From the NCBI RefSeq assembly GCF_048553275.1, contig NZ_JBLZMW010000011.1, positions 1 through 64,000 of the forward strand: a stretch of DNA of 64,000 bases, written 5' to 3'. Below, piece after piece: positions 7,933-16,912 of this stretch. Under the pieces are notes generated by a model. That model did no database searches. It was not told the origin of the DNA and saw only the letters and a list, made by a program, of their open reading frames with translations. The DNA is from Pacificoceanicola sp048553275 (GTDB lineage: Bacteria > Pseudomonadota > Alphaproteobacteria > Rhodobacterales > Rhodobacteraceae). Numbering within the stretch: position 1 is the stretch's first letter; every line of letters begins with the position of its first letter. The position numbers and the translations under genes are program-made.

Positions 7933-9696
7933 CTACTCCGTATCGAATTGCAGGCGGTAGAGTTCCTGGTAAGGGCCTTCGCGCGCGATCAGTTCGTCAT
8001 GGGTGCCCTGATCGACGACCCGGCCCTTGTCCATCACCACGATCTTGTCCGCACTGCGGATCGTGGCCAGACGGTGGGCAATGACCAGCGTCGTGCGGCC
8101 CTGCGAGAGCTTCTCCAGCGCCGCCTGGACCAGCGCTTCGGATTGCGCGTCGAGCGCGCTGGTGGCCTCATCCAGAAGCAGGATCGGCGTGTCGCGGAGC
8201 AGGGCGCGGGCGATGGCGACGCGCTGGCGCTGTCCGCCGGACAGGTTGGACCCGCGCGGCCCCACGGGCGTCTCCAGCCCCTTCTCTAGACGCGGCAGAA
8301 AATCGGTGACATGGGCCGCTTCCAGTGCCGGCATCAGCAAGGCGTCGGGCACATCCTGCCCCAGGACCACGTTCTCGCGCAAGGTCTCGTCGAACAGCAG
8401 GGACTCCTGGCTGACCACGGAAAACAACCGGCGCAGCGCGGCGAGATCCATGTCCTTCGTGGCCACGCCACCGATCAACACCTCGCCCTGATCGGCGTCC
8501 AGAAGGCGGGTCAGCAAATTGAAGATCGTCGATTTCCCTGCACCGGATGCACCGACGAGCGCCGTGGTCTGGCCCGGCTCCGCGATCAGCGACACCCCAC
8601 GCAGGGCAGGCGCTTCGCCAAAGCTCAGGTGTACGTCGCGCAAAGTGATCTGCGGCACGCCCTCGGGCGGGGCAATGGGGTTGGCCGGGCTTTTCAACGC
8701 CGGTTCCGTGTCCATCAGTTGCTTGATCCGTTCGATGCTGGCGGCGGCCTGCTGCCACGCGCCACTGACCGCGCCAAGACGGCGCAGCGGCTCGAAAGCA
8801 AGGCCGATGGCGGTAAAGAAGGCCATGAAATCACCGACGGTCTTGTCACCGGCCATGATTTCCCGCCCGCCATAGAGCAGAACCCCGACAAAGCCGATGC
8901 CGCTCATGATGTCGATCAGACCGGGCAGGGCGGCCTTGCCCGCCGCCGCTTGCGTCTCGGAGCGCACGCGGCCCTTGGTCAGCGCGCGGTACCGCTTTGA
9001 CTGGTAGCGCTCCAACGTGTTGAGCTTGACCGGCGTGATGCCGTGGAACACCTCGTTGAGGTGGGTCGACATGCTGGCGGTGACATCCCGCAAGACGCGT
9101 GAGGTGCTGCGCACGTAGCGTTGCAAGAGGACAGAGGGCACCACGAGCAGCGGTGCGCCCACCAGCGCGACAAGCGTCCAGCGCCAGTCGATCAGCAGCG
9201 CCACCCAGAACAGCGAGATCAGCGCCACCACGTCGCGCCCGGCGCCGGTGATCAGCGTATTCCAGATCTTGCCGATGGCCGAGACGTCGCCTTCGACCCG
9301 GTGCATCATCAGCCCGGGACCGTTGACCTGATGAAAGCCGCTGTCCTGCGCCATGATGTGATCGAGCATGGTCCGCCGCAAATCGCCCATCGACAGTTGC
9401 GAGACACGCGTCAGAAGGACCTTTTGGGCGATGCCCGTCACGGCCCGGGCAAGGAAAATGCCGAGAACCGCAAAGGCCACCCATTTCAAGGCGTCTTCGT
9501 TGCCGCCGACAAAGACATCGTCGAACATCGGTTTCATCATGTAGGACAGCAAGCCGAACATGGCACCTTCGATCGACATGAAGATCATCGCAACGATCAT
9601 CAACCCGGTGTAGCGCTTCAGGTAGCCGCGCCACAGCCAAAGAAACAGCCCGCGGGCGGCGTCGGGATCGACGGGCACGTTCGGCTTCTTGCTCAT
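7933..9696 (-). CDS. ABC exporter (MsbA-like, ABCB half-transporter)
   Basis: This 587-residue fused transporter has an N-terminal six-helix membrane domain (about residues 25-330). The C-terminal ATPase has Walker A GASGAGKST, signature LSGGQRQRVAIARAL, Walker B ILLLDEATSALD and a switch histidine in VIAHRLATI. It is related to MsbA-type lipid A/phospholipid flippases and drug exporters, but substrate specificity cannot be read from sequence. Its start overlaps the stop of the phosphatase gene by four bases, so the pair is an operon, perhaps linked to the cell envelope. Confidence 0.85.
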   Translation of the reverse strand: MSKKPNVPVDPDAARGLFLWLWRGYLKRYTGLMIVAMIFMSIEGAMFGLLSYMMKPMFDDVFVGGNEDALKWVAFAVLGIFLARAVTGIAQKVLLTRVSQLSMGDLRRTMLDHIMAQDSGFHQVNGPGLMMHRVEGDVSAIGKIWNTLITGAGRDVVALISLFWVALLIDWRWTLVALVGAPLLVVPSVLLQRYVRSTSRVLRDVTASMSTHLNEVFHGITPVKLNTLERYQSKRYRALTKGRVRSETQAAAGKAALPGLIDIMSGIGFVGVLLYGGREIMAGDKTVGDFMAFFTAIGLAFEPLRRLGAVSGAWQQAAASIERIKQLMDTEPALKSPANPIAPPEGVPQITLRDVHLSFGEAPALRGVSLIAEPGQTTALVGASGAGKSTIFNLLTRLLDADQGEVLIGGVATKDMDLAALRRLFSVVSQESLLFDETLRENVVLGQDVPDALLMPALEAAHVTDFLPRLEKGLETPVGPRGSNLSGGQRQRVAIARALLRDTPILLLDEATSALDAQSEALVQAALEKLSQGRTTLVIAHRLATIRSADKIVVMDKGRVVDQGTHDELIAREGPYQELYRLQFDTE

Positions 9697-10418
9697 GGCT
9701 CGCCCTGCCGGTCGATCAGGGTCTGCGCAACATCCTTTGGGGGCGTCCGGGCGAGCCAGGCCGCCTGAATTGGCTTGGCGCGATATTCGTTGCGGATCCA
9801 GTCCTCAAACCCGATGTCGCCGAGGTCCTGACGGGCCTCAAAAAGATCGAGGATGTAGTCCTGAACACCGGTGGCGGTGAAATCGAGATGGATGTACTTC
9901 AGCCCGAGCTGTTTCTTGGCTTCCGCGACCGGCGTGTTTTCGAAGATCATCAGGTACATGGCCGCGACAAAACCAGCGCGGTCCGCGCCGCTCTTGCAGT
10001 GGAACATCATCGGTTTTTGCGCGGTGCGCAGCGCGTCGATCACGCCGATGATGCGGCGGCGCGGCGCGGCTTCGCGGGCCCAGAGCTTGGCGTTGACAAG
10101 CGTCATCCCCAAGGCTTCGACGCTTTCCTTTTCGAACAGGTAATGCGCGTGCTTGTCCTCGCCCCGCAGGTTGACCACGGTCTTGATCCCCATGGCGGCA
10201 TATTTTTCAAATCGCGCATGTGTCGGCTGGTTCGAGCGCCAGACACCGGGGGCCACGGGCCAGAAGTTGGTCCAGAATATCCGCAGAAACGCATGATCGA
10301 AGAGGTTGTAATGCAGCGTTGCCCACCGCCGCGCGGAGGGTGTCGAGATGTCTTTGCCCCACGACCGGCGGAACCGGCGTTCCGCATCGTCCAGTCGGGT
10401 CCAGAGTTTACGCAGCAT
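9693..10418 (-). CDS. Dual-specificity / tyrosine phosphatase-like protein
   Basis: This protein of about 241 residues has the cysteine phosphatase loop FHCKSGADRAG (C-x5-R), preceded by a GIKTVVNLRGE strand. A WPVAPGVWRSNQPTH pattern typical of the DSP/CpsB-like cyanobacterial branch lies before it. ATG 10418 is preferred over TTG 10421. It is cotranscribed with the ABC exporter. A role in dephosphorylating a lipid or sugar phosphate is possible, as several members of this fold act on non-protein substrates, but nothing here proves it. Its promoter lies in the 129-bp divergent spacer. Confidence 0.8.
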   Translation of the reverse strand: MLRKLWTRLDDAERRFRRSWGKDISTPSARRWATLHYNLFDHAFLRIFWTNFWPVAPGVWRSNQPTHARFEKYAAMGIKTVVNLRGEDKHAHYLFEKESVEALGMTLVNAKLWAREAAPRRRIIGVIDALRTAQKPMMFHCKSGADRAGFVAAMYLMIFENTPVAEAKKQLGLKYIHLDFTATGVQDYILDLFEARQDLGDIGFEDWIRNEYRAKPIQAAWLARTPPKDVAQTLIDRQGEP

Positions 10419-10547
10419 CAAGACTTTCCCGTCATATCAGGGGCCGGATGTAGAGGCTGAGCGCCCCTGTTGCAAGCGCGGCATTGACGCCCCTGCCGCG
10501 ATGGGTAGTGTGTCGCCGACCCGCTTTCAGGGCATATGGAGTGTCCC

Positions 10548-11752
10548 ATGACATTAGCAAATGGCCGTCCCTACCTGGCGATTCCCGGTCCGTCAGTCAT
10601 GCCGGACGCGGTTTTGCAGGCCATGCACAGGCCCGCGCCGAACATCTACGAAGGCGCGCTGCCGGAGATGGTTACGGCATGATCCCCGATCTGCGCTACG
10701 TGGCGCAGACCGAAGGCGAGGTCGCCATCTACATCTGCAACGGGCATGGCATGTGGGAGGCCGTGCTGGCCAACACGGTGGCACCCGGCGAGAAAGTTCT
10801 GGTTCCGGCCTCCGGGCGTTTTGGCTATGGATGGGCAGATACGGCCCAGGCAATGGGGATCGAGGTGGATCTGATCGACCACGACCGCCACAGCGCCATT
10901 GATCCCGAAAAGGTGCGCGCCGCGCTGGAAGCGGACAAGGGCCACGCGATCAAGGCGGTTCTGGCGATACATGTCGACACATCCACGTCTGTGCGCAATG
11001 ACGTGATGGCGCTGCGCGCGGTGCTTGACGAGCTTGGCCACCCGGCGCTGCTGATGGCGGATTGCATCGCCTCGCTGGCCTGTGACGAATTCCGCATGGA
11101 CGCCTGGGGTGTCGATGTGATGATTACCGCTTCGCAAAAGGGGTTGATGACGCCGCCGGGGCTTGGTTTTGCCTTCTTCAACGATAAGGCTGCAGAGGCG
11201 CGCCGTGGCATGAAACAGGTCTCGCGCTACTGGGATTGGACCAACCGCGCGGCTCCGGAAATGTTCTACCAGTTCTTCAATGGCACCGCGCCGACGCATC
11301 ATCTCTATGGGCTGCGTGCGGCGCTCGACATGATCCGCGCCGAAGGCATCGAGGCCGTCTGGTCGCGGCACGCGACCCTTGCCGGTGCGATATGGGCCGC
11401 TGCCGATCGTTGGGGGCAGGGCGGTCCGCTGACCATGAACATTCGCGATGCGGAGTTGCGCTCGCACGCGGTGACCGCGCTGCGCCTTGGTGCGCCGCAT
11501 GGCGAGCGGTTACGGGCGTGGTGCGCGGAACAGATGGGGGTGACGCTCGGACTTGGCATCGGTATGTCCGAACCGGACGATCCCAAGGGCACCGGCTTCT
11601 TCCGCTTTGGGCATATGGGGCATGTGAACGGTCACATGATTCTCGGCCTCATCGGCGTTGTCGAAGCGGGTCTTGGGGCACTCGATATTCCGCACGGCGC
11701 GGGCGGTGTTACCGCAGCGGCGCAATTCCTGTCAGAAAGTCTCAGGACCTGA
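10548..11752 (+). pseudogene. Class V (alanine-glyoxylate type) aminotransferase gene split by a frameshift
   Basis: The true start is ATG 10548 (MTLANGRPYLAIPGPSVMPD), the family N-terminus. That frame ends at TGA 10680-10682 after 44 codons. The rest of the protein continues one frame over from 10679 (MIPDLRYVAQTEG...). Inserting one base near 10675-10678 (reading ...TGMIPD...) restores one 401-residue protein. The PLP-lysine motif ITASQKGLMTPPG is intact downstream. The two parts overlap by ATGA, so the longer part could in principle be made by coupled re-initiation, lacking the N-terminal arm. A real single-base deletion or a sequencing error cannot be told apart here. Confidence 0.75.
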
Positions 11753-11754
11753 CC

Positions 11755-11970
11755 TCAGATTTCCTCGGTCTCCACGAAACGCGACGCCTGACGGCGTTTG
11801 TGACATTCCAGCCGCGTGATCAGATGGTTGAGGATCGCTCCAAGAACCAGGACCGGCCCAAGGCCCCAGCTCGACCAGACCACGGCAAAGATCCACAGCA
11901 GATTGACGAAGATCAGGACGAGATTGGCTGAGGTAAAGTCCTCAACGGCATTGGGATGACGGTTTTCCAT
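11755..11970 (-). CDS. Small two-helix membrane protein, unknown function
   Basis: The product has 71 residues. A short polar N-terminus is followed by two hydrophobic segments (about residues 15-33 and 36-52) and a basic tail with CHKRRQASRF. AGGAG lies 5-9 bases before the ATG, which supports a real gene. It is convergent with the aminotransferase gene, two bases from its stop. I do not recognise a named family. Confidence 0.6.
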   Translation of the reverse strand: MENRHPNAVEDFTSANLVLIFVNLLWIFAVVWSSWGLGPVLVLGAILNHLITRLECHKRRQASRFVETEEI

Positions 11971-12067
11971 CTTTCACTCCTGATATGGGGCGCGGTACGA
12001 TCAAGGTAGCGCAAAACAAATGCGCGTTCCTCTCACGATCCCGAAAAGACCTGAATTTTCGGTAAAT

Positions 12068-13180
12068 TTAGCAGTTTTTTGCCGTTTCGAGCGCTTTTGG
12101 CAGACTCTCGCCGAATATGGCCATGTCTTCGGGTCGGCCTGCGCTGACACGGATGCACCGGTCCTGCGGGGACACAAACGGCATACGCACAAAGACTCCC
12201 TCCGCGATCAATGCCGCAAGGACGGCCCGCGCGAAATCGCCGTCCCGCCCGCAGTCGATGGCGACGAAATTCGTCGCCGACGGCAGACAGGAGAGACCGT
12301 TTGCCTCCGCGATGCGGACGATCTCTGCCTTCGATTCGCCAACCAGCTGCACGACTTGCGACAGCCACTCCTGATCCTGGAGCGCCGCCAGCGCCCCGGC
12401 GTCGGCAGCCCTGTTCATGGCGAAGTGGTTTCGGATCTTGTCATAGGCAGTGATGATGCCGGCCGCGCCAACGGCGTAGGCGACGCGGGCCCCGGCCATG
12501 CCGTAAGCTTTTGAAAACGTGCGGAACCGGACCACGCGCGGATCGTCCGCCGCAATACTCGGAGCGGTGCCTTCGGGGGCAAATTCGATATAGGCCTCAT
12601 CGAGCACCAGCAGGGTCCCATCGGGCAGTTTCTTCAAGGCCGCCTCGATCGCGGCGCCGCTATGCCATGTGCCCATGGGATTGTCCGGGTTCGACAGGTA
12701 GACGATCTTGGCATCGACCTCGGCGGCTTTGGCCATCAACGCTTCCAGATCCTCGCGGTCGTCCTTGAAGGGGACCTTGTGCAGCGTGCCGCCATAGCCC
12801 GCCACATGAAAATTGAAGGTCGGATAGGCACCATCGGAGGTCACCACCGCATCGCCGGGTTCGACGAGCAATCGTACAGTATATCCGAGCAGAGTGTCGA
12901 TGCCTTCGCCGATCACGATATGATCGCGGGTGCAGCCCATATGCGCCTCAAGCGCGGCCATCAGGTCATGATGCGTGGGGTCGGCGTATTTCCAGATATC
13001 CGCGGCTTCGTCCTGCATCGCAGCCACGGCGAAGGGCGAAGGGCCGAACAGGCTCTCGTTTGCGCCAAGGCGGGCGCGGAACGGGACGCCACGGTCGCGC
13101 TCCTGCACTTCTGGTCCGACAAAGGGCACGGTGGAGGGCAACGCGGCGATGAGGGCGGGATATCTGGGTCCGATGGTCAT
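12068..13180 (-). CDS. Histidinol-phosphate aminotransferase-like PLP enzyme
   Basis: This fold-type I class I/II aminotransferase has about 370 residues from ATG 13180 (GTG 13189 is an alternative). Visible motifs are LGANESLFGPSP, YLSNPDNPMGT, LVLDEAYIEF and the PLP-lysine segment FRTFSKAYGMAGAR. The HisC branch transfers an amino group from glutamate to imidazole-acetol phosphate, but many Rhodobacteraceae paralogues in this branch act on other substrates, so hisC is not assigned. It lies 64 bp downstream of a tetR gene on the same strand and may share its promoter. Confidence 0.8.
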   Translation of the reverse strand: MTIGPRYPALIAALPSTVPFVGPEVQERDRGVPFRARLGANESLFGPSPFAVAAMQDEAADIWKYADPTHHDLMAALEAHMGCTRDHIVIGEGIDTLLGYTVRLLVEPGDAVVTSDGAYPTFNFHVAGYGGTLHKVPFKDDREDLEALMAKAAEVDAKIVYLSNPDNPMGTWHSGAAIEAALKKLPDGTLLVLDEAYIEFAPEGTAPSIAADDPRVVRFRTFSKAYGMAGARVAYAVGAAGIITAYDKIRNHFAMNRAADAGALAALQDQEWLSQVVQLVGESKAEIVRIAEANGLSCLPSATNFVAIDCGRDGDFARAVLAALIAEGVFVRMPFVSPQDRCIRVSAGRPEDMAIFGESLPKALETAKNC

Positions 13181-13244
13181 GGCGCGCACTATGCCAACGG
13201 CGCGGCTTTGTGCAAGTGGGTTGGCGATCCGCGCCGGGGTCGGC

Positions 13245-13832
13245 TCAGCGCCTCACGGCCTTGCGCACCATCGTCCAATATTGATCCGAGACCTCGTCTT
13301 CCGACAACCGTCCGCCGGGCCGATACCAGGTTGTCACACCGGTCAGCATGGCAATCACCGCCAAAGTGGCGATTTTTGGGTCGGGGACGTCAAAGACACC
13401 GGCGGCATCACCATCGCGCAGGATCGCTTCGAGCGCGTCTTCGTATTCGTGACGAAGCCGCTCGACGATCTCGAAATTCCCCGGATCGAGATTGCGCAGC
13501 TCCATGTATGAAACAAACACGCTTTCGGGACGCGGCATGTGGAACCCGATGTGGAACCGAACGAAAGCCTCCAGCCTCGCGTCCGGCGTGCCCGCTTGCG
13601 GCAGGTCGTGCCATGCCTCCAGCAGATCGTCCATATGCCCCTTCATCAGGGAAAACAGCAGGGCTTGCTTGTCAGGCGTATAATTGTAGAGCGCTCCGGC
13701 CTGCACCCCGACTTCCGCCGCGATCTGGCGCATGGAAACCGCTGCAAAACCGTGCTTTGCAAACAGGTGGAGCGCGGCCTCGCGGACGCGCGGACCAGTA
13801 ATCTTGGAGCGGGAGCCTTGGGTTCGTGCCAT
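13245..13832 (-). CDS. TetR/AcrR family transcriptional regulator
   Basis: This protein of about 195 residues starts MARTQGSRSK from ATG 13832 (GTG 13838 is possible). The N-terminal helix-turn-helix spans about residues 15-60 and includes FAAVSMRQIAAEVGVQAGAL then YNYTPDKQALLF. The C-terminal half is a ligand-binding helical domain with WYRPGGRLS near the end, like regulators of acyl-CoA metabolism. A perfect 7-bp inverted repeat lies 14 bp upstream of the start and is probably its own operator. The target besides itself is likely the downstream aminotransferase gene. Confidence 0.85.
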   Translation of the reverse strand: MARTQGSRSKITGPRVREAALHLFAKHGFAAVSMRQIAAEVGVQAGALYNYTPDKQALLFSLMKGHMDDLLEAWHDLPQAGTPDARLEAFVRFHIGFHMPRPESVFVSYMELRNLDPGNFEIVERLRHEYEDALEAILRDGDAAGVFDVPDPKIATLAVIAMLTGVTTWYRPGGRLSEDEVSDQYWTMVRKAVRR

Positions 13833-13845
13833 GACCACAGCGTAA

Positions 13846-13861
13846 CTGAACGGTCGTTCAG
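13846..13861. promoter_or_regulatory. Palindromic TetR operator candidate
   Basis: CTGAACG-GT-CGTTCAG is a perfect 7-bp inverted repeat with a 2-bp centre, in the expected place just before the tetR start. It also lies 89 bp upstream of the divergent lipoprotein gene, so it could control both. Confidence 0.65.
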
Positions 13862-13934
13862 ATCAAGTCTGCCGCTTGCGCGACTGCCAGCATTGCGGCA
13901 TGACGGTAACATGATGGGGCGTTTACAAATTCCG

Positions 13935-14246
13935 ATGCGCTGTGCGGTGCTGTCGTTGTCCTTTGTGGCGGCGCTGGGCGGCTGTACGGCGTTTCCGGAC
14001 CTTGATGCGGCGCAGACGCCGGGCCTGCGCGATGCCGCGTTCCCGAAACTCGTCTCGCTCGATGGCCTGCTTGTTGGGCCAGAGCCGCGCGCGACGGTTG
14101 CAATGGCCGGTTCGATCGAAGGCCGGGTCGCGGGGCTGCAGGCCCGCGCGGCACGGCTGCGCCGCCATCCCCCGGCACCTGGCGGAATTGCGGGGAGGCT
14201 GGCCCGGCTGCAGCAGAAAGCGGCTGCGCTGCGAAGCGCGGAGTGA
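13935..14246 (+). CDS. Small lipoprotein, unknown function
   Basis: The product has 103 residues from ATG 13935 (ATG at 13911/13914 is also possible). The first 17 residues form a signal peptide ending in a lipobox, VAALGGC. The mature part is alanine/arginine-rich, ending in a helical stretch (GRLARLQQKAAALRSAE) that may form a coiled coil. It sits between the TetR regulator and hom. The family is not recognised. Confidence 0.6.
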   Translation: MRCAVLSLSFVAALGGCTAFPDLDAAQTPGLRDAAFPKLVSLDGLLVGPEPRATVAMAGSIEGRVAGLQARAARLRRHPPAPGGIAGRLARLQQKAAALRSAE

Positions 14247-14378
14247 TCGGGCAGAGGCGGCGCGCCTCGGCCCTGATCCATGGAACAATTGACGCTGTTC
14301 TCACAGCCCCCGTTGCCTCTTGACGCGCGGGGCGCTAACGGGTGCGCAACAACGCTTTCACCGATAGGAGTCCTCGTC

Positions 14379-15665
14379 ATGTCCAGTCCTTTGCGTCTTG
14401 CTATTGCCGGTCTCGGGACTGTGGGGGCCGGCGTCGTCAAGATCGTGCGCCAGAAATCCGCTCTGCTGGAGGCCCGCACAGGCCGCAAGGTTCAGATCGT
14501 TGCCGTCTCCGCGCGAAACCGCGACAAGGATCGGGGCGTGTCGCTTGCCGATTACGCGTGGGAGGACGATCCCGTGGCGCTGGCCGCGCGCGACGATGTG
14601 GACGTCTTCATCGAGCTGATGGGCGGCAGCGATGGTCCGGCCAAGGCCGCGACCGAGGCGGCGCTGAAGGCGGGCAAGGACGTGGTCACCGCGAACAAGG
14701 CGCTGCTCGCGCATCACGGGCAGGCCCTGGCGGAACTGGCCGAAGCGAAGGGCTGCGTTCTGCGGTTCGAGGCCGCTGTCGCGGGCGGCATCCCGATCAT
14801 CAAGTCCCTGACCGAAAGTCTTGCCGGGAACGAGATTACCCGCGTGATGGGCGTGATGAACGGCACCTGTAACTACATACTGACGCAGATGGAGGCGACC
14901 GGGCAGGGCTATAACGCGCTGTTTGAAGAGGCGGACAAGCTTGGCTATCTCGAAGCGGATCCGAACCTTGACGTGGGCGGTATCGACGCCGGGCACAAGC
15001 TGGCGATCCTGTCGTCCATCGCCTTTGGCACGCAGGTCGATTTCGATTCGGTCGAGTTGGAAGGCATTCAGCGGGTCAGCATCGACGATATTCGCCAGGC
15101 CGCCGACATGGGCTATCGCATCAAGCTGCTTGGGGTGGCGCGGATGACGGGCCGGGGGCTGGAGCAGTCCATGGCGCCCTGCCTCGTTCCGGCAAGCTCG
15201 GCTCTGGGGCAGCTTGAGGGCGGCACCAACATGGTGGTGGTCGAGGGCGATCAGGTTGGGCAAATCGTGCTGCGGGGCGCCGGGGCCGGCGAGGGACCGA
15301 CCGCAAGTGCGGTGATGGGCGATGTGCTCGACATCGCGCGCGGGCTGCGTATGACCACCTTCGGCCAGAAAGCGGAAACCCTCGTCAAGAGCACTCCGGC
15401 CCAGGCCGCCGCCCCCGCGCCCTACTATATGCGCATGGGATTGATGGACAAGCCCGGTGCACTGGCCAAGATTGCCACGGCTCTGGGCGAGGCGGGCATC
15501 TCGATCCACAGGATGCGCCAGTATGACCACGTCAACGAAAGCGCTCCGGTGCTTATCGTCACGCACAAGACCACGCGCGCTGCGCTCGACGATGCGCTGG
15601 CGCGGATGAGCACGACCGGAGTGGTCTCGACCGAGCCGGTCGCTCTGCGCATCGAAGAAGTCTGA
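14379..15665 (+). CDS. hom: Homoserine dehydrogenase
   Basis: This 428-residue enzyme reduces aspartate semialdehyde to homoserine, the branch point to threonine and methionine. It starts at ATG 14379 with AGGAG eight bases before it. The N-terminal Rossmann motif is LAIAGLGTVGAGVV. The catalytic domain includes MNGTCNYILTQME and AGHKLAIL. A C-terminal ACT domain (MGLMDKPGALAKIATALGEA) is the likely site of threonine feedback. The frame is open upstream to 14280, but those residues are not part of the family. Confidence 0.96.
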   Translation: MSSPLRLAIAGLGTVGAGVVKIVRQKSALLEARTGRKVQIVAVSARNRDKDRGVSLADYAWEDDPVALAARDDVDVFIELMGGSDGPAKAATEAALKAGKDVVTANKALLAHHGQALAELAEAKGCVLRFEAAVAGGIPIIKSLTESLAGNEITRVMGVMNGTCNYILTQMEATGQGYNALFEEADKLGYLEADPNLDVGGIDAGHKLAILSSIAFGTQVDFDSVELEGIQRVSIDDIRQAADMGYRIKLLGVARMTGRGLEQSMAPCLVPASSALGQLEGGTNMVVVEGDQVGQIVLRGAGAGEGPTASAVMGDVLDIARGLRMTTFGQKAETLVKSTPAQAAAPAPYYMRMGLMDKPGALAKIATALGEAGISIHRMRQYDHVNESAPVLIVTHKTTRAALDDALARMSTTGVVSTEPVALRIEEV

Positions 15666-15864
15666 CGGCACCGCGCGACGACGAGTTGTATGCGCTGCAA
15701 AAGGCGGCGTTGATGCGCGACTCGGGGCGGTTTTGCTCAACGGATCTGGAAAGACCTGTCGCTTGGGCAGCCCAAGGTTCGGCGTTAGCGCCAGCAACCC
15801 TTGCCGCTCGGTGCGGGGTCGGGCTACACCGCTGGCACGCTTTGCATTCAGGAAAGACCGCCCC

Positions 15865-16830
15865 ATGACCAGCAAGATTGATTTCAATGACCGTATGCTT
15901 TCGCTCGGCCTCGCCCGCGTTGCCGAACAGGCCGCCATCGAAAGCGCCAACTGGATTGGCCGTGGTGACGAGAAAGCCGCAGACCAGGCGGCGGTCAACG
16001 CCATGCGCGAGCAGCTGAACCAGCTGGACATCAAGGGCGTTGTGGTCATCGGGGAAGGCGAACGCGACGAGGCGCCGATGCTCTATATCGGTGAAGAAGT
16101 CGGCACCGGAAACGGGCCGGGCGTGGATATCGCGCTCGACCCGCTGGAAGGCACGACCCTGACCGCCAAGGACATGCCGAACGCGCTGACCGTGATCGCC
16201 ATGGGGCCCCGCGGCACCATGCTGCACGCGCCGGACGTTTACATGGACAAGCTGGCCATCGGCCCCGGTTTTGACGACGGGGTCGTGACGCTGGACATGT
16301 CGCCCAGGGAGCGGGTCGAGGCGCTTGCGGCGGCCAAGGGCTGCACTGCGGCGGACATCACCGTCTGCATTCTTGAGCGCCCGCGCCATGAGGAGATCAT
16401 CGCCGAGGTGCGCGCAACCGGCGCTGGCATCCGCCTGATCACCGATGGCGATGTGGCGGGGGTCATGCATTGCGCCGAGCCGCACATCACCGGCATCGAC
16501 ATGTACATGGGCTCCGGCGGCGCGCCGGAAGGGGTGCTGGCGGCGGCGGCACTGAAATGCATGGGCGGCCAGATTTTCGGGCGGCTGATGTTCCGCAACG
16601 ATGACGAGCGGGGCCGCGCGGCGAAGGCCGGGATCACCGACCTCGACAAGATCTATACACGCGATGAGATGGTCACCGACAACGTGATCTTTGCCGCGAC
16701 CGGCGTGACCGGAGGCTCGCTGCTGCCGGGGATCAAGCGCGAGGTTGGCTGGCTAACGACGGAGACGCTGCTGATGCGCTCCAAGACCGGCTCGGTGCGG
16801 CGCATGAGCTACCGTAACCCGACGGCCTGA
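15865..16830 (+). CDS. glpX: Class II fructose-1,6-bisphosphatase (GlpX)
   Basis: This 321-residue enzyme hydrolyses fructose-1,6-bisphosphate in gluconeogenesis; in related organisms it can also act on sedoheptulose bisphosphate. Key motifs are VVIGEGERDEAPML and DIALDPLEGTTLTAK (metal-binding acidic residues), ITDGDVAGVM and GSGGAPEGVLAAAAL. The ATG at 15865 has an AGGAAAG ribosome-binding site. It is in line with hom and recJ, an order common in Rhodobacteraceae. The 199-bp spacer after hom allows its own promoter. Confidence 0.95.
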   Translation: MTSKIDFNDRMLSLGLARVAEQAAIESANWIGRGDEKAADQAAVNAMREQLNQLDIKGVVVIGEGERDEAPMLYIGEEVGTGNGPGVDIALDPLEGTTLTAKDMPNALTVIAMGPRGTMLHAPDVYMDKLAIGPGFDDGVVTLDMSPRERVEALAAAKGCTAADITVCILERPRHEEIIAEVRATGAGIRLITDGDVAGVMHCAEPHITGIDMYMGSGGAPEGVLAAAALKCMGGQIFGRLMFRNDDERGRAAKAGITDLDKIYTRDEMVTDNVIFAATGVTGGSLLPGIKREVGWLTTETLLMRSKTGSVRRMSYRNPTA

Positions 16831-16841
16831 TATGGGTTTCC

Positions 16842-16900
16842 GGGGGCTCCGCCCCCAATCCCTTCGGGATTTCCCCGGGGATATTTGGACAAAGAAGAAG
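16842..16900. repeat. Rhodobacteraceae-type intergenic GC-hairpin repeat (copy 1)
   Basis: The hairpin GGGGGCTCCGCCCCC, a second small palindrome (CCCTTCGGG) and the tail GGGGATATTTGGACAAAGAAG lie between glpX and recJ. A related copy (GC hairpin, then GAGGTATTTGAAGACCAAAG) lies at 51773-51832. The hairpin may also end glpX transcription. Confidence 0.6.
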
Positions 16901-16912
16901 CAGGGGCGTGGT

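Noticed and set aside
14247..14378. SAM-type riboswitch before hom
   Set aside because: I looked for the SAM-II consensus and pseudoknot arms and could not find them in this leader.
16832..16912. ATG 16832 as recJ start
   Set aside because: It lies directly before the intergenic repeat, and the added residues are translated repeat; TTG 16913 has a ribosome-binding site and fits the family.
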